In this document: piece after piece, positions 24,580 through 31,118 of the stretch | Numbering within the stretch: the first letter of the stretch is position 1 | Layout: the number at the start of each line of letters is the position of its first letter | Assembly (NCBI RefSeq): GCF_002295115.1 | Contig: NZ_NSFV01000003.1 | Span: forward strand, 558,001-622,000 | Direction: 5' to 3' | Length of the DNA stretch: 64,000 nucleotides | Source of the DNA: Mesorhizobium sp. WSM4311 | Lineage (GTDB): Bacteria; Pseudomonadota; Alphaproteobacteria; Rhizobiales; Rhizobiaceae | The notes under the pieces: generated by a model | What the model saw: the letters and a program-made list of their open reading frames with translations, nothing else | Told to the model about the DNA's origin: nothing | Databases searched by the model: none | Made by a program: the position numbers and the translations under genes

Positions 24580-25065
24580 ATGGAAGTTGTTATTGGTATC
24601 CTCGGGTCCGTCTTTGGGGAGGGAACGAGATATTTTCTTGAACAAATGTTCAAGCGGAACGTTCGATTTGGTCCAACCATGAGTTCTTTCGAACTGCAGG
24701 AATACTCCTACAAGGGTCGCCAAATTTACCAAGTGGACGTCCGCACAATAATCGACGGTCCATACGACATCAGAATCCGTGAAGTTGCCGACGGAAGCGG
24801 CGACGGTGTCGTCTTCTTTCCGCCAGCTGTTGCGAGCTATCCCCCTCCGATCATTGGTTGGTATTCTGTCCCTGATGTCTCCAAGCCGTCGCCGGGTTCC
24901 ATCGGGCTTGACGAGTTGGAGGCAAGCGAACGCAAGTTCACGATGTACATCGCTACGGAGCGTCCCCTGGCAACCGCTTATCTCGATGTTCGGTACACGG
25001 TGCTTGATGAAAAGCAGACCGAGAAGAGACGACTGCTCAAGCTGCCACTCCAGGGTAACAATTGA
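24580..25065 (+). CDS. Opposite-strand cargo protein of unknown family
   Basis: A 161-residue protein with GC lower than its neighbours. The N-terminal 20 residues (MEVVIGILGSVFGEGTRYFL) are amphipathic or weakly membrane-binding; the rest is a single beta-rich domain (YKGRQIYQVDVRTIIDGPYD, FTMYIATERPLATAYLDVRY). The start at 24580 removes 45 antisense-like codons from a longer frame. It interrupts the leftward early operon between methyltransferase and zinc-ribbon gene, like the reverse cargo genes of the late region. Function unknown. Confidence 0.6.
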   Translation: MEVVIGILGSVFGEGTRYFLEQMFKRNVRFGPTMSSFELQEYSYKGRQIYQVDVRTIIDGPYDIRIREVADGSGDGVVFFPPAVASYPPPIIGWYSVPDVSKPSPGSIGLDELEASERKFTMYIATERPLATAYLDVRYTVLDEKQTEKRRLLKLPLQGNN

Positions 25066-25067
25066 TT

Positions 25068-26981
25068 TCACTCCGCAGCCTCCTGGTATCGAATAAGGTG
25101 GTTGCAGTTGGCAGCGACTAAGGCTTTTGCCATGGGCGGCGAGACGCTGTTGCCGCAGCATTCAATCTGGCTGCTCATGGGTAGCGGCTTGCCGTTGAAC
25201 TCGATCTCGATCTTGTAGTCGGGCGGGAAGCCTTGGGCTGAGAATAGCTCGCGCGGTTTCAGCATGCGCATACCGATGTCGACGATCGTGTAGACCTCGC
25301 CGCCGATCTCTACGGTCACGAACTCGCGCTCGTCCCAATGCCCATGCGCGCGCATGAAGTCGGCGACCTGGCGGGCTCGCGCCTCCTGCGCCTCGGTGAA
25401 CGGCGGCAAGCTGACATCGGCTTCGATGTAGCCGAACCTGGCCTTGGCGGTAGTCGTGTGCAGAGGCTCGTCGAGCCCCGATTCCTGCTCGACCCCATAG
25501 TATTTGCTGATGAACGGCATCAAGAGCGCGGAATGGCCGCCGCCGGCAAGCACTGTCGGATGCGGCGCATCGATGGGGCTGTCGCGGCGATCGCTACCCT
25601 TCAAGCTCACCAGTGAGGCGGCGATGACAGATTGCGTGCACCCCTTCTGCACTATGGTAGATAGGGGTTCCTCGGGATGGTGCCCGACTACGCCAGTGTT
25701 GTTCTGTGCGAGGTAGACTGCCGCCAGCGAGCCTTGGTTCGATGTCGGCACGATGGTCGGCATCGGCGCGTCCGCCGGCAGCGTGCGGGGCGCTTGCCCT
25801 TCCCGCTCGCCATAGCGCGGTACCAAGTAGGGCGCGATGATCGCATTCTGATCTTTCGTGCTGGCGGTTATAGTGTGGGCCGGATCCTCAACGCTGCGGT
25901 TGGCGCCGCCCTGCTGGGCGTAGGAGAGCACCGGCGCAACCAAGCCCAGCGGCGCAGCTCCGCCCTGGCGCTTCTTGAAACTGTTGGCGGTTACGGTCGC
26001 CAGCGGCTCCCGCACATCATGGCCTGTGGCGCCTGCGTTGAAGCGGATGACCGACGGCGCGACGATGGCCTTCTCGCCACGATGGGCGCCGGTGATGGTG
26101 TTGAAAGGTTCGTCGATCGATTCCAGCCGAGCCCCATGTGTGAGGTTGACTAGAAACGGCTTTCGGGACTTCAGCACGTAGCGGTCGACGCCACGCGCGA
26201 CGCGGTTCATGGTCGCTTCGGCGAGCGGACGGTTCGCCCGCAGGCCATGTTTCTCCATTATCTCGGCGCCGCTGTCGAAGATCGACGGGCAAGGCAACGT
26301 CCAGTCGATCACCTCGGCAGACATACGCCACGGAAGCTTGCGGCCGGCGATGACGTCCGCATCATCGGGCTTGCCATGAGAAGGCTTCGGCCAGACGATC
26401 GGCAGCTTGTCGAACCGGATGATGGCAAAGAAGCGCTTGCGGATCGTAGGCGCGCCATAGTCGCAGGCGCGCAGTTCGCGACACTCGATCTTGCCACCAA
26501 GGCGACGAATCGCCTTGCACCATTTCAGGAAGGTTTGACCGCGCGCGGCTGGATCAGGCATAAGCCCGCGATCGGTTTCGACCAGCGGTCCCCAATCCTG
26601 AAACTCCTCGACGTTTTCGAGGATGACGACGTCGACCTTGCCGCCACTCTTCTGAATCCGCTCGACCCAGCCCGGAATGATCCAGGCGAGATCACGCACG
26701 TTACGCTCGACCGGCTTGCCGCCTTTCGCTTTCGAGAAGTGCTTGCAGTCGGGGGAGAACCAGGCGAGGCCGATGTGCTTGCGCCTCAGGTAGTCCAGCG
26801 GGTCGACCTTGTAGACGTTTTCCGACAGGTGCAGCGTCTCGGGATGGTTCGCTTCATGAAGCGCCAGAGCTGCGGCATTGTGATTGATGGCGATGTCCGG
26901 TGAGCGGCCTAGCGCCATCTCAATGCCGGTAGATGCGCCGCCGCCGCCGGCGAAACTATCGATGATCAAAGGTTCGATCAT
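25068..26981 (-). CDS. C5 cytosine DNA methyltransferase with internal repeats
   Basis: At 637 residues. Motif I is IDSFAGGGGASTGIE (residues 7-21). The catalytic loop is WFSPDCKHFS with Cys79, a variant of the usual PCQ motif, and motif VI is ILENVEEF (120-127). The C-terminal motifs (LKPRELFSAQGFPPDYKIE, CCGNSVSPPMAKALV) are intact. Residues about 290-530 contain seven copies of an approximately 35-residue unit centred on (D/E)xPxxTxxx, such as DEPFNTITG, REPLATVTA and EEPLSTIVQ. No cognate nuclease is adjacent, so it is a solitary enzyme that may protect phage DNA or change host gene expression. Confidence 0.9.
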   Translation of the reverse strand: MIEPLIIDSFAGGGGASTGIEMALGRSPDIAINHNAAALALHEANHPETLHLSENVYKVDPLDYLRRKHIGLAWFSPDCKHFSKAKGGKPVERNVRDLAWIIPGWVERIQKSGGKVDVVILENVEEFQDWGPLVETDRGLMPDPAARGQTFLKWCKAIRRLGGKIECRELRACDYGAPTIRKRFFAIIRFDKLPIVWPKPSHGKPDDADVIAGRKLPWRMSAEVIDWTLPCPSIFDSGAEIMEKHGLRANRPLAEATMNRVARGVDRYVLKSRKPFLVNLTHGARLESIDEPFNTITGAHRGEKAIVAPSVIRFNAGATGHDVREPLATVTANSFKKRQGGAAPLGLVAPVLSYAQQGGANRSVEDPAHTITASTKDQNAIIAPYLVPRYGEREGQAPRTLPADAPMPTIVPTSNQGSLAAVYLAQNNTGVVGHHPEEPLSTIVQKGCTQSVIAASLVSLKGSDRRDSPIDAPHPTVLAGGGHSALLMPFISKYYGVEQESGLDEPLHTTTAKARFGYIEADVSLPPFTEAQEARARQVADFMRAHGHWDEREFVTVEIGGEVYTIVDIGMRMLKPRELFSAQGFPPDYKIEIEFNGKPLPMSSQIECCGNSVSPPMAKALVAANCNHLIRYQEAAE

Positions 26982-27199
26982 CCCGCCGTCCTCGCCTTGG
27001 TGACTTCAACCGCGCGCTCGTAGTCCTCGGCGATGGTGCCGAGCACCAAGAGTTCCGTTCGCTTCTGGTCGATCTCGTGATCAGGCCGCTTGGCCTTCCC
27101 AGACGCAAACCGGGAAAGCCAATCCTGCTTTCCGGCGATGAGCGCGCGCACCGTCGAAAGCTTGACGTCATAGGTGATGGGCTGGCCGGCGGAGATCAT
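26978..27199 (-). CDS. Small early operon protein of unknown function
   Basis: A 73-residue protein overlapping both neighbours by 4 bases (ATGA at each end). It contains VRALIAGKQDWLSRFASG KAKRPDHEID and a C-terminal helix. No domain is recognised; position suggests that it is made with the GcrA-like protein and the methyltransferase. Confidence 0.6.
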   Translation of the reverse strand: MISAGQPITYDVKLSTVRALIAGKQDWLSRFASGKAKRPDHEIDQKRTELLVLGTIAEDYERAVEVTKARTAG

Positions 27200-27921
27200 G
27201 CCGCCTCCGCAATGAACTCAGGCCTGCGGGCGGTCAGCCTGATTTCGTGGTAGGCGCAGTATGGGCGCGCCTGGACGGCGAGATGACCGCAGCACAGCAT
27301 ATCCGGACCGGGCCGCTCCTCGAGGTCATAGCTGAGCGGAGCCCGGCAGCGGGCTGGAAGGCAGTCAACGAACCGCATCGCCGCGAAATGCGGCTGCGGC
27401 GCCAAAGCCCGCACAGCCGGCCGCGTGAGATACTCGAAAGCGCTCGGATCACGATCAATGTCTGCTGTGGCCGCAATGAACAGCCTGCCAGGCAGTTGGC
27501 CGGGCGCCGCCTTCTTCCTGTCGCTAGGCCGGCCCTTTTTGCCTCTGAAGCCTATCTCGTTGAGTTCCGGGGTGCGCCGGATAAGGCTCTTCACCCCAAA
27601 ACGTGAGATGACCCGCCCGCTCTTAAGGGCAAGCCGCTGCGCGATGTGGACGTAGTTCTTCTTCGCCTTCAGGCAGTCGGCGACCAGCTTCATTTCCTCG
27701 GGCGTGTACGTGCAGGTCCCTTCGGATGCAGGCGATAATTTGGCGCGGCCAAAACCGATTGCAGCGAGCTTAGCGTTGCGGTGAACGATGCCGATGATGG
27801 CATTGCGTGAGACCGTTCGGCCTCGCATCGCTGACAGCTTGGCGGCGGCTTTGGAGGCGGAATCCCCTGCCCTTAGCCAGCCTGCAATGCTGTCGATTTC
27901 GGATTGGGTGTAGCCGGTCAC
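27196..27921 (-). CDS. GcrA-like cell-cycle regulator
   Basis: At 241 residues from a GTG at 27921 (GAGG 5 bases upstream). The N-terminus (YTQSEIDSIAGWLRAGDSAS, then VSRNAIIGIVHRN) matches the GcrA helix-turn-helix, repeated in part at residues 75-125. The C-terminus has the GcrA Cys/His pattern: VDCLPARCRAPLSYD, MLCCGHLAV, YCAYHE. GcrA in Caulobacter and relatives binds sigma-70 RNA polymerase and activates promoters methylated at GANTC. A phage homolog could redirect host cell-cycle promoters or drive phage genes after replication. It overlaps the next gene by 4 bases. Confidence 0.78.
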   Translation of the reverse strand: MTGYTQSEIDSIAGWLRAGDSASKAAAKLSAMRGRTVSRNAIIGIVHRNAKLAAIGFGRAKLSPASEGTCTYTPEEMKLVADCLKAKKNYVHIAQRLALKSGRVISRFGVKSLIRRTPELNEIGFRGKKGRPSDRKKAAPGQLPGRLFIAATADIDRDPSAFEYLTRPAVRALAPQPHFAAMRFVDCLPARCRAPLSYDLEERPGPDMLCCGHLAVQARPYCAYHEIRLTARRPEFIAEAA

Positions 27922-27968
27922 TTCGGCCTCGCGGCAAAGTACCGGCAGCAATGCTGGAACGCTGGCAT
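27918..27968 (-). CDS. Possible 16-residue leader peptide of the GcrA-like gene
   Basis: The best ribosome-binding site in this stretch (GAAGGAGG) does not serve the GcrA-like frame but an ATG at 27968 that opens 16 codons ending TGA at 27918. The stop overlaps the GcrA-like GTG start in a GTGA. The peptide has two adjacent Cys and three Arg (QHCCRYFAAR). This could couple GcrA-like translation to leader translation. An alternative is that the ATG at 27951 is the real start without a binding site. Confidence 0.35.
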   Translation of the reverse strand: MPAFQHCCRYFAARPK

Positions 27969-27984
27969 TGCAACCTCCTTCGGA

Positions 27985-28317
27985 TCATTCCGCAGCCTCC
28001 AAGATCTCGGAAAGCTGCCGTGAGATTTCAGCGAGCCTTGCGCGCTCGATGATCGGCGCGGCCCACTGGCGGGTTGATGGAACTGCTTCGGCAAGGAAGG
28101 CCGGGCCGAAGGCGGAAATCATTGCGGCAAGATGCTCGCCCGATGGTCGTGTGTGGCCGCTGAGCCATTTCTCTGCCGTCGACATTGTGGCGCCGACGAC
28201 GCTGGCGAGATGTGCCGCGGTCGAAGACGGAAACGCCCGCCGCGCGAACCGGCAAAAGCCATCCATGTCGAGCCGCAAAGTTTTGTGGTCGAAGGTCGAA
28301 GACATTCTGTGTTGCCC
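27985..28317 (-). CDS. Phage early protein with helix-turn-helix-like region
   Basis: A protein of about 110 residues whose conserved-looking part runs from HKTLRLDMDGFCRFARRAFP through AHLASVVGATMSTAEKWLSG to the C-terminus; the central segment resembles a helix-turn-helix (VGATMSTAEKWLSGHTRPS). Starts at 28302, 28317, 28353 and 28422 are all possible and none has a convincing ribosome-binding site. Its stop codon overlaps the start region of the GcrA-like leader. A role as an early regulator is inferred. Confidence 0.55.
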   Translation of the reverse strand, partial: GQHRMSSTFDHKTLRLDMDGFCRFARRAFPSSTAAHLASVVGATMSTAEKWLSGHTRPSGEHLAAMISAFGPAFLAEAVPSTRQWAAPIIERARLAEISRQLSEILEAAE

Positions 28318-28536
28318 CATGCTGGATTGAAGTCCAGCCAGCCGGGGCGTCGACATCGGGTCGACTTCGCGGAAGAGCGGAGAGCCCGCCTGGTGGCGGC
28401 TCCAGAGAGGATCGAACAACATGGAAAGGCCCCACAGACACGATACAAACAGTGAGTTCGAGACGATTGGTCAGGCCGCGCGCAGGCTCCTGGAAGAACT
28501 GGATGCGCGGGTAGCAATGAGGGGGGCGAACGACAA

Positions 28537-28686
28537 TCATGCAGCCTCCCTCGCGGTGGCGATGAGGCGGCGCAACTCCGCCTCAGCCTTGGAACGCGTG
28601 GCACCGGTGGCAAACGCCCCGGTTTCAGGATCGCGAGCGGTCCAGGTACCGTCACAGGTGCAAGTGATGACGAATGACGCGCTCAT
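28537..28686 (-). CDS. 49-residue early protein
   Basis: This short gene (ATG 28686 to TGA 28537) overlaps the preceding membrane protein gene by 4 bases. The sequence SFVITCTCDGTWTARDPETG followed by a basic helix is protein-like, with a CTC pair. Function unknown. It is in step with the overlapping-start chain of the operon, which supports it despite its size. Confidence 0.55.
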   Translation of the reverse strand: MSASFVITCTCDGTWTARDPETGAFATGATRSKAEAELRRLIATAREAA

Positions 28687-28868
28687 GACCGCACCGCGTC
28701 GATAACCGTCTGAACGATGCCCCAGCACCAAACAAAGGGGATCGTGACAGGCCAGAACAAGGCGAGCGCGACGGTGCCAATCGACAGCCGTCCGTCGCCG
28801 ATCTCGTGGCTGTACTGGACCGCCAGCAATGAACCTGCAACGTAGAGATAGATGGCAAGGCAGGTCAC
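28683..28868 (-). CDS. Small membrane protein
   Basis: A 61-residue protein with two hydrophobic segments (about residues 3-17 and 30-52, the latter ALALFWPVTIPFVWCWGIVQ). It starts in the last codon of the GapR-like gene. It might be an inner-membrane superinfection or signalling protein; nothing beyond the membrane segments can be said. Confidence 0.6.
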   Translation of the reverse strand: MTCLAIYLYVAGSLLAVQYSHEIGDGRLSIGTVALALFWPVTIPFVWCWGIVQTVIDAVRS

Positions 28869-29653
28869 GCTGCCCTCCCCCGCTGCCGTGCGATGGCGGC
28901 GTCATTGGCGCACTTTGCGCAGGAGGCCTGGCTATGCGACCAACGGCACGACTGCGGTTTCTGGCAATCGGGGTTTGGCGCTGGCGACGGTGCCTTCTTG
29001 AGGAATGCCGGAACATCGGCTTCCGAAATGGTGACGGCTTGCTCGGAATGGCCCCGTACAGGCCCTTCCTGACCAATGACGGCCTTCTGAGGACCATCAT
29101 TTTTTGCGCGAGCAGCTTCCGAGCTTGGTTTGCTGGGCTGGCCGTCAGCAGCCCCCGAAGTGGCGTGGTCAGGAATCTCGGAATTGGCGCCCGACACGGA
29201 GGGAGGAGGTTCCGTGCCGGGCTGGTCCGTCTGCTCCGGGGAGGAGGTCGGAGCGGACGAATTCTGTTCGAAAATCTCGCCGGTTTCGGCGTCGTGCGGA
29301 ACGTCAGTGTCCAGCTTGGGTGTCTTTGCGCTAGAAGCCTTGTCCGCGCGGGTTTTAGTGGCTGTGGGCTTAGGCTCCTCGTGCACGTGCACGCGAGAGG
29401 CGCCCGTAAGGGCCTCCCAATACAGGTCGAAAATCGCATTGCGCTCTTCGCGCTCGGCGATGTCCAGCTTGCGAGCTGCGACACACTGACGAACAGCCTT
29501 CACGTCGAACCCGACGCCGCGCAACTCCTTGTAGATCTCGGACTTGTCGGCGTTGAGCGTTTTGATTTCTTCCTCGACGCGCTCGATACGCTCGATGAAG
29601 GCACGCAGCTGGCCGGCGGCGACAGTCTGGCTGGTTTCGGTGATGCCGGTCAT
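28865..29653 (-). CDS. GapR-like (DUF2312) protein with long disordered tail and Cys cluster
   Basis: At 262 residues. Residues 10-85 are a full DUF2312 domain (AGQLRAFIERIERVEEEIKT, NADKSEIYKELRGVGFDVKA, ERNAIFDLYWEAL). GapR, the Caulobacter member of about 90 residues, wraps overtwisted DNA and helps replication and topoisomerases. Here the domain carries about 170 extra residues, Pro/Ser/Glu-rich and probably disordered, ending with a Cys/His group (CQKPQSC, HSQASCAKCA). It is the second gene of the leftward early operon, coupled to the Cro-like gene by 4 bases. It may adapt phage replication or bind host topology factors. Confidence 0.8.
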   Translation of the reverse strand: MTGITETSQTVAAGQLRAFIERIERVEEEIKTLNADKSEIYKELRGVGFDVKAVRQCVAARKLDIAEREERNAIFDLYWEALTGASRVHVHEEPKPTATKTRADKASSAKTPKLDTDVPHDAETGEIFEQNSSAPTSSPEQTDQPGTEPPPSVSGANSEIPDHATSGAADGQPSKPSSEAARAKNDGPQKAVIGQEGPVRGHSEQAVTISEADVPAFLKKAPSPAPNPDCQKPQSCRWSHSQASCAKCANDAAIARQRGRAA

Positions 29654-29871
29654 GCTGCGCGCTCCGAACTCGGAGCCGGTCCGAAGATGTCAGGGCGCAG
29701 GTGATGGCGGGATACCCCAGTGACACGCTCGACATCGAGAACTTTGTCGGCCGCCACGGAACGCGAGCCGTTCTCCATCCTGGACCATTGGACGCCGCTG
29801 ACCTCAATCAGTGCGCCGGCCTCAGTCGTCGAAATCCCTTTGGCTTTTCGCCAATCGCGCAGTTGTTCCAT
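29650..29871 (-). CDS. Cro-like repressor (HTH, YdaS/Cro type)
   Basis: This 73-residue protein has a helix-turn-helix (STTEAGALIEVSGVQWSRME) and the ending VSRHHLRPDIFGP typical of small YdaS/Cro-type phage regulators. It is the first gene leftward of the operator region, divergent from the CI-like repressor, and is expected to switch off the repressor promoter. Its promoter has a 17-base spacer with operators over both boxes. Confidence 0.8.
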   Translation of the reverse strand: MEQLRDWRKAKGISTTEAGALIEVSGVQWSRMENGSRSVAADKVLDVERVTGVSRHHLRPDIFGPAPSSERAA

Positions 29872-29881
29872 GAGGTATCTG

Positions 29882-29894
29882 TACCATCATGGTA
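29882..29894. promoter_or_regulatory. Operator O1 (TACCATCATGGTA)
   Basis: A perfect palindrome of two 6-bp arms around one central base. It overlaps the -10 box of the leftward promoter and the site recurs identically at 31042. Confidence 0.8.
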
Positions 29895-29920
29895 TTATTC
29901 CTGCAAGCAGGAATTACCAA
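29892..29920 (-). promoter_or_regulatory. Leftward early promoter PL
   Basis: On the minus strand TTGGTA (29915-29920) and TAATAC (29892-29897) are separated by exactly 17 bases. The -35 box lies in operator O2 and the -10 box in O1. The spacer is itself an inverted repeat, ATTCCTGC-AA-GCAGGAAT at 29897-29914. It should drive the Cro-like to NusG-like operon. Confidence 0.7.
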
Positions 29921-29927
29921 CATGGTT
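29915..29927. promoter_or_regulatory. Operator O2 (TACCAACATGGTT)
   Basis: Eleven of 13 bases match the O1 palindrome. It covers the -35 box of the leftward promoter and lies next to the -35 box of the repressor promoter, so a bound repressor could block one and contact polymerase on the other. Confidence 0.7.
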
Positions 29928-29954
29928 GAATACCGTTTTCAGCCATCTTGGTAA
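29926..29954 (+). promoter_or_regulatory. Candidate repressor-maintenance promoter PRM
   Basis: TTGAAT (29926-29931) and a weak TGGTAA (29949-29954) are 17 bases apart and point to the CI-like gene. The predicted start is only a few bases before ATG 29964, so the repressor mRNA would be leaderless, as for lambda cI. A weak -10 overlapped by O3 fits autoregulation. Confidence 0.5.
29941..29953. promoter_or_regulatory. Operator O3, diverged copy
   Basis: AGCCATCTTGGTA matches the operator consensus at 10 of 13 positions and overlaps the -10 box of the repressor promoter, the place of lambda OR3. Confidence 0.5.
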
Positions 29955-29963
29955 CCTCGAAAA

Positions 29964-30377
29964 ATGGTAGCCCGGTTCAAACTGGACGCCGCTCCCGAGG
30001 CGAAGGTTTACCTCCAAGAGTGGCGCGAGACGAAATTCCCAACGCAGCAAGCGCTGTCTGATGAAATCGGACTGGCGGCAGCAACAATCTCACGTATCGA
30101 GACGGGAGAGCGCGAGTGGGGTAAAGGATACCTTGAGGCCCTTGCGCATGCGGTGGGTTGCCAGGTGGCCGACCTTTTCGGGCCGCCAGCAGTCGATGCC
30201 GAAAGAGCGCTCCGGTCGGCGCTCTTGCGATTCGGCGTCGATGGTGAGGATCTCGGTCGCGCCGTCTCCGCGGTCAAAGTGTTCGTCGACGACCGCGACG
30301 AGCAACCATCACCACCCCTTCCCGATGATCGATCCGCACCCGCCACTCACCGCCGTGTAAAAGCGCCATCTCGATAG
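29964..30377 (+). CDS. CI-like phage repressor (XRE helix-turn-helix)
   Basis: At 137 residues. The N-terminal domain is a typical XRE fold (FPTQQALSDEIGLAAATISR, IETGEREWGKGYLEALAHAV). The C-terminal 70 residues are not an S24 LexA-like peptidase, so induction would not use RecA-dependent self-cleavage of this protein. It is divergent from the Cro-like gene across 92 bases that hold three operators. Its last 104 bases overlap a leftward gene. Confidence 0.8.
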   Translation: MVARFKLDAAPEAKVYLQEWRETKFPTQQALSDEIGLAAATISRIETGEREWGKGYLEALAHAVGCQVADLFGPPAVDAERALRSALLRFGVDGEDLGRAVSAVKVFVDDRDEQPSPPLPDDRSAPATHRRVKAPSR

Positions 30378-30504
30378 CCACTTCGGCTGTAAGGCGCTTC
30401 ACCTTCATCTCTGGATCGATCGGCGGACCGGCGCCCGCCGAGTTTCGCAGATCCGCAACAATCTGCTCGTTCCGCGTTCTGTACCGCGGCTTGACCTTGA
30501 TCAT
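30274..30504 (-). CDS. Small phage protein of unknown function, convergent with the repressor
   Basis: A 76-residue basic protein (MIKVKPRYRTRNEQIVADLR) with GGAGGGG 9 bases before ATG 30504. The 3' end overlaps the repressor gene by 104 bases on the other strand, so the two transcripts are partly complementary. No family recognised. Confidence 0.6.
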   Translation of the reverse strand: MIKVKPRYRTRNEQIVADLRNSAGAGPPIDPEMKVKRLTAEVAIEMALLHGGEWRVRIDHREGVVMVARRGRRRTL

Positions 30505-30530
30505 GGTCGATGCCCCTCCGATGCGATTTG

Positions 30531-30782
30531 CTACTGGACGCGGTCCATTTCCTTGACCTCGTCCGGCACCGGGCCGAAGGCTTCAATTAGCTTGGCGTCT
30601 TCCCACTCGCCGGTTTTCGGATCGCCTTCCCGCTGGAACGCAACCACAAGCGCCTTCCGCACGGCCAGACGCTGCGCAAGGCTGCGCGCATGGCCGGGGC
30701 TATTCGCTTGGATGGGGCTGTCGGCCTGCAGCTGGCCGCGCTTACCTGCGATGAAAGACTGAACGACGTACATTGCACTCAT
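30531..30782 (-). CDS. Small phage protein of unknown function
   Basis: An 83-residue protein (MYVVQSFIAGKRGQLQADSP ... ARSLAQRLA) with GGGAGGCGAC directly before ATG 30782. The pattern of a short strand, a helix with RSLAQRLAVRKALVVAFQ, and an acidic end is seen in unannotated rhizobial phage proteins. It is 26 bases upstream of the next leftward gene and probably cotranscribed. Confidence 0.6.
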   Translation of the reverse strand: MSAMYVVQSFIAGKRGQLQADSPIQANSPGHARSLAQRLAVRKALVVAFQREGDPKTGEWEDAKLIEAFGPVPDEVKEMDRVQ

Positions 30783-31041
30783 GTCGCCTCCCTGGCGCTC
30801 GTTGTTAACGGCGATAGGAAAGACTTCCTATGACACAGAGTCAACGACCAGCCGAGATGTCCGCCTGACGAGGCTCCTGACAAGTACCTTCAGGAGTGAT
30901 TGCGGTCTGGCCAATTCCTGACAGCTTGAGAGCTGCCGTTCTTGTGGCTACGGAACTCCAATCGGCCCGCAACCAGCCCGCTTTGGTGACCTTTTTGTCG
31001 GGCACGATTCGGCTTCGAATGTTGGCTCGCAGAACAAAACG

Positions 31042-31054
31042 TACCATCATGGTA
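31042..31054. promoter_or_regulatory. Operator O4 (TACCATCATGGTA)
   Basis: Identical to O1, 1160 bases away, and just upstream of the rightward early promoter. Confidence 0.8.
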
Positions 31055-31062
31055 TTTAGCTA

Positions 31063-31090
31063 TTGCCATTTGCTACCATGATGGTAATAT
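31063..31090 (+). promoter_or_regulatory. Rightward early promoter PR
   Basis: TTGCCA (31063-31068) and TAATAT (31085-31090) are 16 bases apart and point to the recombination-integrase operon, whose first ATG is at 31119. Operator O5 lies across spacer and -10, so the repressor should silence it in the lysogen. Confidence 0.65.
31074..31086. promoter_or_regulatory. Operator O5 (TACCATGATGGTA)
   Basis: The perfect 6-bp arms of O1 and O4 with a G in the centre. It overlaps the -10 box of the rightward promoter. O4 and O5 are 32 bases apart, about three helical turns, as are O1 and O2 (33). Confidence 0.8.
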
Positions 31091-31118
31091 CCTCATCAAC
31101 ACCAGATGAGGACCGGCA

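Larger units (their letters stand above)
30783..31118. other. Regulatory gap between divergent small operons
   Basis: This 336-base gap holds the promoter of the leftward pair, a TAGGAA-agac-TTCCTA inverted repeat at 30815-30830, two operators and the rightward early promoter. A leftward frame of 69 codons (31047-30841) begins inside operator O4 without a ribosome-binding site; I do not count it as a gene. Confidence 0.55.

Noticed and set aside
24442..25161. Leftward frame of 239 codons opposite the 161-residue cargo gene
   Set aside because: The plus-strand product is more protein-like and its neighbour on the minus strand ends exactly at 25068; the long frame reads as antisense.
28421..28705. 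Plus-strand frame starting MERPHRHDTNSEFETIGQAA
   Set aside because: The first 40 residues look plausible, but the frame runs antisense through two well supported small genes and has only a weak ribosome-binding site. It remains uncertain.
30841..31050. Leftward frame starting inside operator O4
   Set aside because: Its ATG lies in the repressor site and no ribosome-binding site precedes it.
30896..31081. Plus-strand frame of 61 codons in the regulatory gap
   Set aside because: It crosses operators O4 and O5 and the rightward promoter and lacks a ribosome-binding site.
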